DNA of 64,000 bases from assembly GCA_016720545.1 (NCBI GenBank), contig JADKKK010000001.1, positions 1 to 64,000 of the forward strand, written 5' to 3'. The notes under the pieces were generated by a model. It ran no database searches. It was not told the DNA's origin and saw nothing but the letters and a program-made list of their open reading frames with translations. Position numbers and translations under genes: made by a program. The DNA is from Myxococcales bacterium (GTDB lineage Bacteria; Myxococcota_A; Polyangia; Polyangiales; Polyangiaceae). The stretch's first letter is position 1. Each line of letters begins with the position of its first letter. Shown here one piece after another: positions 34,801 through 44,802 of this stretch.

Positions 34801-36165
34801 CTACGAGCTCGCGGCGCCGCCGCCGACCGGCAGCCACGCGCGGGTGAGGTTCTCCGGGGCGCCGCCGTCGGGCCCCACGAAGAGGTCGTCCTCGATGCGC
34901 ACGCCGCCGAGCGCGCCGAGCGCTTCGACCAGAGCGAAGCTCACCGCGCCCGCGCTCGCCCCCTCGCGCAGCTCCGCGAGCTTCTGATCGATGAAATACA
35001 CGCCCGGCTCGACGGTGAAGGCCTGCCCCGGGGCGATGACCGCCGTATTTCGCAGAAACGGGTTGTCGCCGCGAGGGCGCTCGATCGCGCACCCCACGTC
35101 GTGGGTCTGGAGGCCGAGCGAGTGCCCGAGCCCGTGCGGGTAAAAGAGGCGGCTTATGCCGCGGGCGCAGATCTCGTCGGGCGAGAGGCGCACGAGCCCC
35201 ACATCGGCGAGCACCGTCGACACGCGCCGGTGCGACTCGTCGTGCAGCTCCTCGTAGCGGAGCCCTGCGACCGCGCCGAGGCACAAATCACGCTGGAGGG
35301 CCTCGACGCCCTGGACGAGCCCGAGGAACGCCGAGGCCGCGGCGCTCGCGCCCTTCACCCAGGTGCGCGTGATGTCGGAGCAGTAGCCCTGAAACGTCGC
35401 GCCCGCGTCGAGCAGCAGGGACTCCTCGCCCTTGCCCTCTCTCAAGTACGCGATATGATGAAGAATTGCGCCATTTCGCCCCTTGGCGACGATGTTCTTG
35501 TAGGGCGTCTCGGGGTCGTCCTGCGCGGTCGCCCCGAGGAACGCGAGGTGAAGCTCGAGCTCCGAGGCGTCACCGGACGCGAACGCGCGGCGGACCGCCT
35601 CGTGCCCGAGCGCGGCCACGCGGTTCGCCTCGACCAGGCAGGCGCGCTCGTACGCGGACTTGGTGACGCGGAGCGCGTCGAGGTCGCGCAGGAGGGTCGC
35701 GGGGTTCTCCGCGGTCGCGTCGAGGCCCCAGTCGGCTGCGGCCTCCGGGTCCTCGCCCACGAAGGCGATCGCGCCCGTGGGCGCGAGGTCGCGGAGCAGG
35801 TCCTTACCGGCAGCGTACGCCCGGGGCCGCTCGACGCGCAGCGAGCGGTCGAACGCGGTGGTCAGCGGCGCGCGTGGGCGCTCCCAGAAATCGAGGCCGC
35901 TCGGCCACACGAGGGTCGGCGTGTGCCCGGGCGCGACGATGAGCGCGCAGTCGGGCTCGTTCAGGGCGAGCCAGTGCTGGAAGTGCGGGGTGGAGCGCAG
36001 CGCGAACGACTGGTCGTCGAAGCGCGAGCGGGACTTCGGGCGACCGCCGTGCACCACGATGGCGGCGAGCCCGTGCCGCTCGGCGATGCGCCCGTACGCG
36101 GCGGTGAGGGCGCGGAGGTGGTCGGACTGGAGGGCGTCGAGGGCGGCGAGGGTCGTCGAATCCAC
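34801..36165 (-). CDS. pepQ: Xaa-Pro dipeptidase
   Basis: 454 residues from a GTG at 36163-36165, which opens a PepQ-type N-terminus (E. coli PepQ has 443). It cleaves dipeptides ending in proline. The pita-bread metal site is complete: LLDAGATFQGYCSDITRTW (two Asp, about 254 and 265), FYPHGLGHSLGLQTHDVG (His about 344), FTVEPGVYFI (Glu about 385) and VRIEDDLFV (Glu about 425). The long N-terminal creatinase-like domain covers about 1-165. Cytoplasmic. A much longer open frame extends upstream but is antisense to other genes. Confidence 0.93.
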   Translation of the reverse strand: MDSTTLAALDALQSDHLRALTAAYGRIAERHGLAAIVVHGGRPKSRSRFDDQSFALRSTPHFQHWLALNEPDCALIVAPGHTPTLVWPSGLDFWERPRAPLTTAFDRSLRVERPRAYAAGKDLLRDLAPTGAIAFVGEDPEAAADWGLDATAENPATLLRDLDALRVTKSAYERACLVEANRVAALGHEAVRRAFASGDASELELHLAFLGATAQDDPETPYKNIVAKGRNGAILHHIAYLREGKGEESLLLDAGATFQGYCSDITRTWVKGASAAASAFLGLVQGVEALQRDLCLGAVAGLRYEELHDESHRRVSTVLADVGLVRLSPDEICARGISRLFYPHGLGHSLGLQTHDVGCAIERPRGDNPFLRNTAVIAPGQAFTVEPGVYFIDQKLAELREGASAGAVSFALVEALGALGGVRIEDDLFVGPDGGAPENLTRAWLPVGGGAASS

Positions 36166-36284
36166 GCGCCGACCGTAGCACCTCCGCGGACGCGCGCGAC
36201 CCGATGCCGCCGGCGCGGGAACGCCACCGCAAGCGAGCGGCAGCCTTGGGCCGCCGCGAGCTCGGGTGCTAGCCTGAGGACGCC

Positions 36285-36926
36285 GTGCGAGCCGTCTGCC
36301 CTCGGTGCCAGAGCGTGGGTGATGCGGGGGCCCCCGCGCCCGCGCCACACACCGCGTGCCGCGAGTGCGGCGAGGCGCAGATCGCCGCGCCCCGGGCCGA
36401 CCCGACGGGCCTCGTGAAGCGCGACGAGCTGTTGCCCGACGGCACCCTCGTGCTCCGCCTGACCCGGCCACGCGAGCCAGCGGTCCGCGTGCTCGTCGTC
36501 GCCATGGCGTGGAACGCGCTCGTGGCGAGCGCGCTCGTGATCGCGTGGGAGAACGATGGCGGCACCATCTTCGTCGTACTGGCCCTCCTGCTCTCGGCGG
36601 GCCTCGGGGCCACGTACCTCGCCGTCCGAGGCCTCGTGAACCATGTGCACGTCGAGGTGGGGCCACGAGGACTCTGCGTGGAAGAGCGCCCCCTGCCCCC
36701 GTGGACCACCGCGTCGCAGCGGTCGCATCCGCGCCCCGCGCTGCTCGGGTTCGCCTTGGACGCGAACGCCGACGCCTGGGCCGGCGAGCGGGTCCACGTG
36801 CTCTTGCGCGATGGCCGCGCGGTGCCCCTGCCCTACGCGTTCGCGCGGCGCGAGCACGCGGCCTGGGTCGCGGAAGCGCTCCAGCGGCGGATCGACGAGA
36901 CGAGCGCCGAGACCCCCTACCGCTGA
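36285..36926 (+). CDS. Small membrane protein with N-terminal zinc ribbon
   Basis: 213 residues from a GTG at 36285. The N-terminus MRAVCPRCQSV...TACRECGEAQI is a CxxC/CxxC zinc ribbon. Two hydrophobic helices follow (about 67-86 and 91-110). A soluble C-terminal domain (about 115-205) then contains a beta-rich segment HVHVEVGPRGLCVEERPL and DRVHVLLRDGR-like GERVHVLLRDGRAVPLPY. This resembles a PH-like/YdbS fold attached to a membrane pair, but I cannot assign it firmly. It lies alone between pepQ (divergent, 119 bp) and ggt (convergent, 27 bp). Function unknown. Confidence 0.7.
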   Translation: MRAVCPRCQSVGDAGAPAPAPHTACRECGEAQIAAPRADPTGLVKRDELLPDGTLVLRLTRPREPAVRVLVVAMAWNALVASALVIAWENDGGTIFVVLALLLSAGLGATYLAVRGLVNHVHVEVGPRGLCVEERPLPPWTTASQRSHPRPALLGFALDANADAWAGERVHVLLRDGRAVPLPYAFARREHAAWVAEALQRRIDETSAETPYR

Positions 36927-36953
36927 AGGAGCCATCCCGCGCGCCCCTCGCCG

Positions 36954-38798
36954 TCAAGGCGCCGCGGCCCCACCCCCGGCTCGCCTCGGCTCCGCGACGC
37001 CGATCCACTCGAGCCCGGAGCGCCCGATGGCGGGCGCGTCGGCGATGTGCCCGCGCTCTTTGAACGTGTACCCCATGCCCTCGAGGCGGGCGCGCGCGGG
37101 CGGTAAGAGACCACCGGTCTCGTAGGTGACCTGGTCGGGCAGGTGCTGCATGTGGAACCGGGGCGCCCCCACCGCCGCGCCCACGTCGACGCCGTGATCG
37201 ATCACCGCGGTGAGCTGCTGGAGCACGGCCGTGATGATGGTGGGCCCTCCGGCGGCGCCGGCGATGAGCAAGACCTTGCCGTCGGGGCCGGTGACGATGG
37301 TCGGCGCCATCGACGAGAGCATGCGCTTGCCCGGCGCGACCGCGTTCGGCTCCCCCTGCACGAGGCCAAACCCGTTGGCTGTGCCGGGCACGGCGGCGAA
37401 GTCGTCCATCTCGTTGTTGAGCACGAAGCCGGCGCCCTTGACCGTGACGCCCGATCCGAACCACCAGTTGATGGTCGTCGTGAGCGCGACCACGTCGCCC
37501 TGCCCGTCGACGACGGAGAAGTGGGTGGTGTGCGGCCCCGTGCCCGACGCGGGTCCGTCCACCGCGATCGCGCTCGACGGCGTGGCGCGGTCGGTGGCGA
37601 TGCCCGCGCGCTGCTCCTTCGCCCACGCGTCGGAGAGCAGGCGCTCCACCGGGAGCTTCACGAAATCGGGATCGCCGAGCCGGGCGTTGCGGGCGGCGTA
37701 GGAGCGGCGCATCGCCTCGAAGACGTAGTGGAGCTCCTCCGGTGACTGCCAGGGCAGCTTGCCGAGCTCGTAGCCCTCGAGGATGTGGCAGATCATCGCG
37801 AGCGTGAGCCCGCCGGACGACGGAGGCGGCATCGAGGCGACGCGGTGGCCGCGGTAGGTGAACTCGATCGGCGCGCGCCACTTGGGCTTGTATTTCGCGA
37901 GGTCCGCGGCCGTCATGATGCCCTTGTCGGCCTTCATCTGCGCCACGATCGCGGCCGCCGTGGGGCCCTCGTAGAAGCCCTTCGGGCCCCTCGCGGCGAC
38001 GCGCTCGAGCACGGCCGCGAGCTCGGGGTTCTTCCACGTGGAGCCGAGCGCGGGTGGCTTTCCGCCCGGCAAAAAGAGCGCCGCGGAGGCGGGGTACTTC
38101 TTCAGGCGCTCGGCCGCCTGCTCGATGGTCTGGACGAACGCCGCGTCCACGACAAACCCGTCGCGGGCCAGCGCGATCGCGGGCGCCACGACCTCGGCCC
38201 AGGTCAGCTTCTTGGAGCCGAGGACCCTGTGGAGCTCGGCGAGGCCGGCCACGCTGCCCGGGACGCCGGCGGACAGGATGCCCTCGCCCGAGGCCCGGGT
38301 GGGCTTGCCGCTCGCGTCGAGGTACATGTCGCGGCGCGCGGCCTCCGGCGCGGTCTCTCGAAAATCCAACGATTTCAGGTGTTTGTCACCGAATCGCGTC
38401 ACCGCGAAGCCCCCGCCGCCGAGGTTCCCGGCGGTGGGGTACGTGACCGCGAGCGCGAACGCCGTCGCGACCGCGGCGTCGGCCGCGTTGCCTCCGCGAG
38501 CGAGCACGTCGCGCCCGACCTTCGTGGCCAGCGCGTTGTCCGACACGACCATCCCCTTGGCGCTCCGCACGGTGGCGGGTGACGCGTGAGGCCACGCGGG
38601 CGCGGGGGGAGTGGACGCGTCGGCGAGCGAGGCGTCGGCCGGCGAGGCGTCGGCCGGCGTCGCGGTGGGGAGCGCCGTGCGCGCCGGGGCCGCCGGGGCC
38701 GGCGTGGGCGCCGGCGTCGGGGAGCAAGCGAGGCTCCACGCGAGGAGCAGCGCGGACGAGAGCGCGCCGCGAGGGCTAGGTCGGAGGCGAGGTCGCAT
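36954..38798 (-). CDS. ggt: Gamma-glutamyltransferase, lipoprotein
   Basis: 614 residues. The signal LLAWSLACSP is a lipobox; an Asp/Ala/Ser repeat (ADASPADASLADAS) links it to the enzyme. GGT is made as a proenzyme that cuts itself. The new N-terminal nucleophile is the second Thr of GPHTTHFSVVDGQGD near residue 425. Further motifs: GGNAADAAVATAFALAV, NLGGGGFAVTR, LNNEMDDFA and SSMAPTIV (oxyanion Ser pair). The substrate is glutathione and related gamma-glutamyl compounds in the periplasm. It runs leftward with cbs and the genes beyond; a repeat element lies in the 224-bp gap upstream. Confidence 0.94.
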   Translation of the reverse strand: MRPRLRPSPRGALSSALLLAWSLACSPTPAPTPAPAAPARTALPTATPADASPADASLADASTPPAPAWPHASPATVRSAKGMVVSDNALATKVGRDVLARGGNAADAAVATAFALAVTYPTAGNLGGGGFAVTRFGDKHLKSLDFRETAPEAARRDMYLDASGKPTRASGEGILSAGVPGSVAGLAELHRVLGSKKLTWAEVVAPAIALARDGFVVDAAFVQTIEQAAERLKKYPASAALFLPGGKPPALGSTWKNPELAAVLERVAARGPKGFYEGPTAAAIVAQMKADKGIMTAADLAKYKPKWRAPIEFTYRGHRVASMPPPSSGGLTLAMICHILEGYELGKLPWQSPEELHYVFEAMRRSYAARNARLGDPDFVKLPVERLLSDAWAKEQRAGIATDRATPSSAIAVDGPASGTGPHTTHFSVVDGQGDVVALTTTINWWFGSGVTVKGAGFVLNNEMDDFAAVPGTANGFGLVQGEPNAVAPGKRMLSSMAPTIVTGPDGKVLLIAGAAGGPTIITAVLQQLTAVIDHGVDVGAAVGAPRFHMQHLPDQVTYETGGLLPPARARLEGMGYTFKERGHIADAPAIGRSGLEWIGVAEPRRAGGGAAAP

Positions 38799-38818
38799 CG
38801 CGCCACTCTACGCGAACC

Positions 38819-38996
38819 CAGCAGCCTGTTGATAAACGGACCGAGCCCGCGCGTCGTCCGCGCGGCATCGGGGAAGGCGCGATCCGAGGAGCCGGCGGAG
38901 CCTACTCTTGTAGGTGAGCAGGCACCGGAGGATCGCAACGAAGCCCGTGCCGATGCGGCGGCGCGCGGGCGACGGGAGTTTATCAACGGGCTGCTC
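38819..38996. mobile_element. Candidate MITE / palindromic element between ggt and cbs
   Basis: GCAGCCTGTTGATAAAC (38821-38837) and GTTTATCAACGGGCTGC (38978-38994) are inverted repeats matching at 16 of 17 bases. The match extends two more bases outward (AG on the left, CT on the right). The interior continues as an imperfect palindrome (shared CCCGCGCG and GCATCGG blocks), with a CCTAC-TCTT-GTAGG hairpin near the middle. Length about 176 bp, no open frame. Ends of this kind resemble insertion-sequence termini, so a non-autonomous element is the best guess. No clear target-site duplication is seen, so it may be old or of another nature. Confidence 0.6.
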
Positions 38997-39022
38997 GGCC
39001 GCTCGGCGCGGCGGCGCGTGGT

Positions 39023-40414
<1,392 letters not shown>

Positions 40415-40470
40415 GCGCACGGGATCGCACGAAAAGCGGGGGTTTGCTAGCTCTTCCGCGCGAAAAACGG

Positions 40471-42984
40471 TCAGGCGACGGTGACGCCCGCCGCGGCCTC
40501 CCGCAAGCGGGAGGCTTCCTCGGGGCGCGACATCATCGCGTAGAGCCGCCCAAGGAACGTGAGGCAGGCGTGCTCGCCGCGAGGGTGCCCCGCCTCCCTG
40601 GCCCGCGCGAGCGCGGTCAAGCCCTCGAGGAGGGCCTCCTCGAATCGCGAGGCCGCGGCGTACGCGATGGCCAGCGCCAGGGCTGACTGGCTGCGCGTGC
40701 CGGCCCCCACCTCTGGGCCGTGTCGCACGCGCCGCAGACCTCGGAGCGCCTCGCCGGTCTCTCCGCGACGCAGGCGGGCGATGGCGCGGACGCGCTCCGC
40801 CAGGACGTCGCCGACGCCCGCCGACGAAAGCAGCCGCTCGAGTTGGTCTTGCTGATTGGCCTGGAGGGCCGCGCGGAGCTGCTCGGCCAGCGTCGGCGGC
40901 GCCAGGGCGGCCTTGGCGCGGGGGTGCGGCGTGAGCGTGCGCTGGAGCTGCGCGAGGCTCGTGAGAACGGGGGCCGCGTCGGCGATGGTGGGCGGCTCAG
41001 AGTCCGCTGGAGGCAGCGCCTGCGGGTTCTGCTGGGTGGGGATCTTCGACTCGATCCCGTCGCTGAGCGGAGAGGGGACCGAGGCCGACATGTGGGCGGA
41101 GGCAGGACCTCCCTTCAGGAGCACGAAGGTGGGCTCGCTGGCGGGCGGGGGCGCGGGCTCCTCGACGCGCTCGGCGGCGGTCGCCTCGGCGAGCGGCTCG
41201 CGCTCGACCGCGGTGTGCTCGTCCGTGCTCTCGATGACGGACGAGACGGGCGCGAGATCCACCATGGCGCGGAGGCGCGTCGCGGCCCCGGTGTGGCGCG
41301 CCTGGCCGAGGCCGAGCTGCTGCACCGTCACGATGCGCTGCGCGCGCGCCAGGTCGCCGGCCGCGACCGCGTGAGCGACGGCGTCGAGCCTGGCGAAGCC
41401 CGTCTCGGTCTCTTCGATCACCTCCGCGGCGGCGCGGTGGAGCGCGGCCGCGAGCGGCGCCTCGAGGAGCTGCCCGAGCGCCGTGACGTGGGTGCGCGAC
41501 GGCAGCGCCACCCACCCGGGCTCGGGCGCCAGGAGCCACCGGGACCGGAGCAGCTCGGAGACGCAGGCTTCGACGCCGAGCGACTGGCCCGCGGCCTCGA
41601 TGATCTTGCCGAGCGGCTCGACCCTCGCCTCACCTCCGAGGAGCGCGACGGCCGCGAGGACCGTGCGGGCGGCGGGCGAGCACTCGTGCGCGCGCAGCGT
41701 GATGAAGTGGCTCGTCGGTCGGGCCTTCCCGCGCCCCGACGACTTGCGGCGCGGCGAAGCGCGATCGCCGATCCACGCGAGCTCGGCGCTCTGCAGCCCG
41801 TGCGCGAGCGCCTCGTGGAGTCCGAGCGGCGTCCCGTCGCTGAGCGTGGCCCAGCGCTTGCGCGCGTCGTCGGTGAGCGCGCCCCCCGTGAACGCGCCCG
41901 CGAGCGCCATCGCGGCCTCGGGCGAGAGCGGCGCGACCTCGACGGTCGCCTCGGGTGCGCGTCGCGCGATGAACTGGGCGGGGATGTTGGCGGCGGCCGC
42001 GATGCGCAGCACCACGGGGAGCCCTGGCGCGCTCACCATGGCGGCCGCGACCACCTGGAGCGACTCCGGATCGACGAGCTCCGCGTCGTCGATGAGCACG
42101 ACGCCCTGGGAGCCGCCTGGGCTCCGCGGGCCCATCAACGCCACCACGAGGTCCTCCGCCACGTCGGCCGCGAGCGGCTCCGCGGAGAGCAGCGACTCGA
42201 GCGCGGCGGCGTGCGGCGCGAGCGCCGGCGGCATGTCGTCGCGGATGGCCCGAGAGACCGCGCGCCGGAGCGCGCCCAGCGGCTCGAGGGAAGCGCCCGC
42301 AGGCGTCATGAGGAGCGCGCGGTCGCCGAAGCTCGCGGCGAGGGCGCCGAGGCGCCGGGTTCCCCCCGCGCCCCGCGGCGCGACGAGCACGCCGTAGTTG
42401 CCCGGACGCACGGCGAGCGCGCGGTCGGCCTCGGCGCCGACGAGCGACGGGTCAGCGAGACGATTGACGGAGGCCGCGGCGTCGCGCTTCCACGGCTGCT
42501 GCACGTCGAGCGCGAGCCCCCGGAGGCGTAGGCCGGCCTCTTCCGCGAACCTGCCACCGTTCAGCACGAGCTCGCCCCTGCGTACGGCCTTCACGCGGTC
42601 CGCGAAGTGCACCTGGCCGGCGCGGCCGGCCATCGCGAGGGCCCCCGCAGCGACCAGCGCGGGGCCCCACGCGAGGTTCGCCTGGAGGCCGTCGTTCGCC
42701 ACCTGCTCGATGGTCCCCTGGGCGACGCCGAAGGCGAACCGCTCTTCGCCCTCCAGGGTCTCCTCGCCGGGCTTCGTCACGAGCGCGATCACGTCGTCGA
42801 TGGTGGTGGGCTCGAAGGCGAAGTAGATGCGCGCCGCGCCCCACGCCACCAGCGTGCCGCCACGGGCCTCCGCACGCACGAGGAGGGAGCGCGCGCGCTC
42901 GAGGTAGCCCCTTCCGCGGGCGGGCACGCCAGCGCTCGGGAATCGGCAACAGAGGATAAGCTTGTCGCTCACGGGATCCCCCAC
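40471..42984 (-). CDS. Large regulator-like protein: degenerate cyclase-type domain plus STAND-type ATPase
   Basis: 837 residues; GTG starts at 42984 and 42972. The N-terminal ~160 residues look like a class III nucleotide cyclase fold that has lost its metal-binding aspartates: LVAWGAARIYFAFEPTTIDD, EERFAFGVAQGTI and AGQVHFADRVKAVRRGE. A P-loop ATPase-like part follows: GVLVAPRGAGGTRRLGALA stands where a Walker A motif should be but has no Lys-Ser/Thr, while Walker B (GVVLIDDAELVD) is intact. The second half is helical, with a Pro/Ala linker (about 645-720) and a TPR-like C-terminus (AYAAASRFEEALLEG, CLTFLGRLYAMM). Cyclase-ATPase-TPR chains are signalling proteins in myxobacteria. This one is probably a binding or scaffold protein rather than an enzyme. 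Upstream is the pspA-like gene. Confidence 0.7.
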   Translation of the reverse strand: MGDPVSDKLILCCRFPSAGVPARGRGYLERARSLLVRAEARGGTLVAWGAARIYFAFEPTTIDDVIALVTKPGEETLEGEERFAFGVAQGTIEQVANDGLQANLAWGPALVAAGALAMAGRAGQVHFADRVKAVRRGELVLNGGRFAEEAGLRLRGLALDVQQPWKRDAAASVNRLADPSLVGAEADRALAVRPGNYGVLVAPRGAGGTRRLGALAASFGDRALLMTPAGASLEPLGALRRAVSRAIRDDMPPALAPHAAALESLLSAEPLAADVAEDLVVALMGPRSPGGSQGVVLIDDAELVDPESLQVVAAAMVSAPGLPVVLRIAAAANIPAQFIARRAPEATVEVAPLSPEAAMALAGAFTGGALTDDARKRWATLSDGTPLGLHEALAHGLQSAELAWIGDRASPRRKSSGRGKARPTSHFITLRAHECSPAARTVLAAVALLGGEARVEPLGKIIEAAGQSLGVEACVSELLRSRWLLAPEPGWVALPSRTHVTALGQLLEAPLAAALHRAAAEVIEETETGFARLDAVAHAVAAGDLARAQRIVTVQQLGLGQARHTGAATRLRAMVDLAPVSSVIESTDEHTAVEREPLAEATAAERVEEPAPPPASEPTFVLLKGGPASAHMSASVPSPLSDGIESKIPTQQNPQALPPADSEPPTIADAAPVLTSLAQLQRTLTPHPRAKAALAPPTLAEQLRAALQANQQDQLERLLSSAGVGDVLAERVRAIARLRRGETGEALRGLRRVRHGPEVGAGTRSQSALALAIAYAAASRFEEALLEGLTALARAREAGHPRGEHACLTFLGRLYAMMSRPEEASRLREAAAGVTVA

Positions 42985-43072
42985 CGTAGCGTGCGCTTGG
43001 GCCGGGCGTCGACGAGAACGTGGCCCAGCGCCCCGCCAACGCCAACGCCGCCTGCGCGTGCCCCCGGCACGA

Positions 43073-43783
43073 TCAGATCCGAACCCGCTTCTTCAGGGCC
43101 GCGATCTCCGCGTCGATGTCGGCGTCGCCGCCCGACTTGCCGTCCTTACCGATCGAGTGCTCGAGGTCCCGGAACTTCGCCTCCAGATCGTCGCGCTTGC
43201 CGGTGCCGAGGGCGTCCTCGACCTCCGCCATCGCCGAGCCCTGCGCCGCGCGGTCCTCGATGCGCTCTTCCATCTCGCGGAAGTTCGCGAAGGCGCTCGA
43301 GCCGCCCCTCGCGCCGAGGCCATCCTCCGAGGAGCTCGCCGCGCGCGCTTGCTGCGCCTTGCTCACGATGGAGCCCTTGCGCAGCTTCAGCTCCTCGAGC
43401 TTCTGCTCCATGCGCTCCAGCTCCGCCTTCATCTTCAACGCCGCGTCGCGCTGCTCGACGCGCGCCTTGTCCACCGTCTCGACCTCGCCGGACACGCGCT
43501 TCTTCTGCTTGATGGCTTCGCGTGCGAGCGCCTCGTCGTCGCTCTTCATCGCCAGCTCGGCGCGCTTGTCCCACTTCTCGACCTCGCTCACGAGGTCGTC
43601 GTGCTTCTTGCGGAGCTGCTTCTCGGCGGCGACCGCGCTGACCACGTCCTGGCGCCCGCGCTTCAGCTGCTCGGCCATCTCCTCGAGGTTCAGCTCGAGC
43701 AGCTTCTCGTCGTCCTCGGCCTTCTCGAGGAACGAGTTGACGTTGCTGGAGATCACCTTGCCCATGCGATCGAAGATGCCCAT
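43073..43783 (-). CDS. PspA/IM30 (Vipp1) family protein
   Basis: 236 residues from the ATG at 43781-43783, with AAAGGA upstream. The start MGIFDRMGKVISSNVNSFLE is the amphipathic membrane-binding helix of PspA/IM30 proteins. The rest is long coiled coil rich in Lys/Glu/Ala (VSAVAAEKQLRKKHDD, ELERMEQKLEELKLRKG). A short C-terminal block ends in AEIAALKKRVRI. These ESCRT-III-like proteins assemble on damaged inner membranes. No pspBC or sigma-54 activator pspF lies next to it. It heads the leftward block (pspA-like, regulator, cbs) with 88 bp to the next gene. A divergent gene lies 227 bp to the right. Confidence 0.88.
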   Translation of the reverse strand: MGIFDRMGKVISSNVNSFLEKAEDDEKLLELNLEEMAEQLKRGRQDVVSAVAAEKQLRKKHDDLVSEVEKWDKRAELAMKSDDEALAREAIKQKKRVSGEVETVDKARVEQRDAALKMKAELERMEQKLEELKLRKGSIVSKAQQARAASSSEDGLGARGGSSAFANFREMEERIEDRAAQGSAMAEVEDALGTGKRDDLEAKFRDLEHSIGKDGKSGGDADIDAEIAALKKRVRI

Positions 43784-44010
43784 GAGAGATCCTTTCCGGG
43801 CGCCTCGCGAGGGTGCGCGCGAGCGTCCGAGCGGTCGGCCGCGGGCCGAGCCGCGGTGCAAAGGGAGCTTAGGGCAAGTGCGCCCCGAAGCGCGAGAGGA
43901 GTCGCGTGGAACATGCTACCCTTCGAGCAGTCGCGGCGCAGCTGCGCCCCGTGGGCGCGCGCGTCGCCCCCCCGCTCGCACCCGCTAGGCAAAAACCGGA
44001 GACGAATCGC

Positions 44011-44523
44011 ATGGATGAATGGCGCAGCCGCCTGGCCAACAAGCTCCTCGGTGACAAGGGCACTCCGTCCTTGGCCCTCGACGCGCGCACCACCCTTGAA
44101 ATCGCCTTTGGCCGCGCTCGGAGCGAGATCACGTACGTGCTCGAGCTCGGCCGCGCCCACGCGCTCCCCATGGCGGGAAGCGTCACGGGCGACGACGTGT
44201 GGCTGCGGCTCGGCGAGGCGGTCCTCCGCTTCCGCCTCGATCGCCAGGCCCTCGCGATCGTGGCGTTCGTCCCCGCGGAGCGCGACACGACGTTCTCGTT
44301 CGACCCCGAGCTCCGCACGATCGTCCGGAACGGGCGGCAGCCGGTCGATTTCGAGCAGTTCGTGAAGAGCTCGGTCGAGGGGATCGTGCAGGGGTGGCAG
44401 CGCTCGATGCGCGCGCCGAGCGAGACGCTCCCCGACGTGCCCAGCGTGCCCCCGCCGCCCAACCTGCAGACGACCTCGCCCGAGACGCCGAGCTCGATCG
44501 GTACCCCGGAAGAGGAGCGATAG
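44011..44523 (+). CDS. Conserved hypothetical protein with Pro-rich tail
   Basis: 170 residues from the ATG at 44011 (an in-frame ATG at 43906 gives a longer, Arg/Ala/Pro-rich leader and is less likely). The folded part (about 1-135) is alpha/beta: LANKLLGDKGTPSLAL, FGRARSEITYVLELGRAH, DDVWLRLGEAVLRF and DRQALAIVAFVP. A linker rich in Pro/Ser/Thr/Glu follows. There is no signal peptide or transmembrane segment. No family recognised. The next small zinc-ribbon gene starts one base after its stop, so the two form a pair. It is divergent from the PspA-family gene, but a functional link is not shown. Confidence 0.65.
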   Translation: MDEWRSRLANKLLGDKGTPSLALDARTTLEIAFGRARSEITYVLELGRAHALPMAGSVTGDDVWLRLGEAVLRFRLDRQALAIVAFVPAERDTTFSFDPELRTIVRNGRQPVDFEQFVKSSVEGIVQGWQRSMRAPSETLPDVPSVPPPPNLQTTSPETPSSIGTPEEER

Positions 44524-44524
44524 C

Positions 44525-44701
44525 TTGGCCGTCTGCAAGGCGTGCGGCGACGAGGTCGACGCCCTCGTCAGCGTGAAGGTCGACGGCAAGACCAAGAAGC
44601 TCTGCGAAGACTGCGCCGACCGCGCCCGCGAGGCCTCGGAGATCGCCGAGGCCAGCGAGTCGGTCGTCCAGGGGATGATGGGCTTCAAGGGCCGCCGCTG
44701 A
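44525..44701 (+). CDS. 58-residue zinc-ribbon protein
   Basis: Small gene starting with TTG at 44525, one base after the previous stop, with GAGGAG at 44512-44517 as ribosome-binding site. The product is CKACGDEVD, a beta segment SVKVDGKTKKL, then CEDCADRAREASEIAEASE, and ends SVVQGMMGFKGRR. Cys pairs 4/7 and about 26/29 form a compact zinc ribbon followed by a helix. It is too small to be an enzyme. It may bind RNA, DNA or a partner such as the product of the preceding gene, with which it is surely co-translated. The TTG start and short length make it easy to miss in automatic annotation. Confidence 0.75.
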   Translation: MAVCKACGDEVDALVSVKVDGKTKKLCEDCADRAREASEIAEASESVVQGMMGFKGRR

Positions 44702-44802
44702 ATCAGCCGTGATGAGCGTCCTGGCGCCTCCCGGCGGCCCTCGAGCAGCGGGCCCGGGCCGACGGGGGAGCGTCGCCGACCCCGGCGCGCGCCGCTCTGC
44801 GC

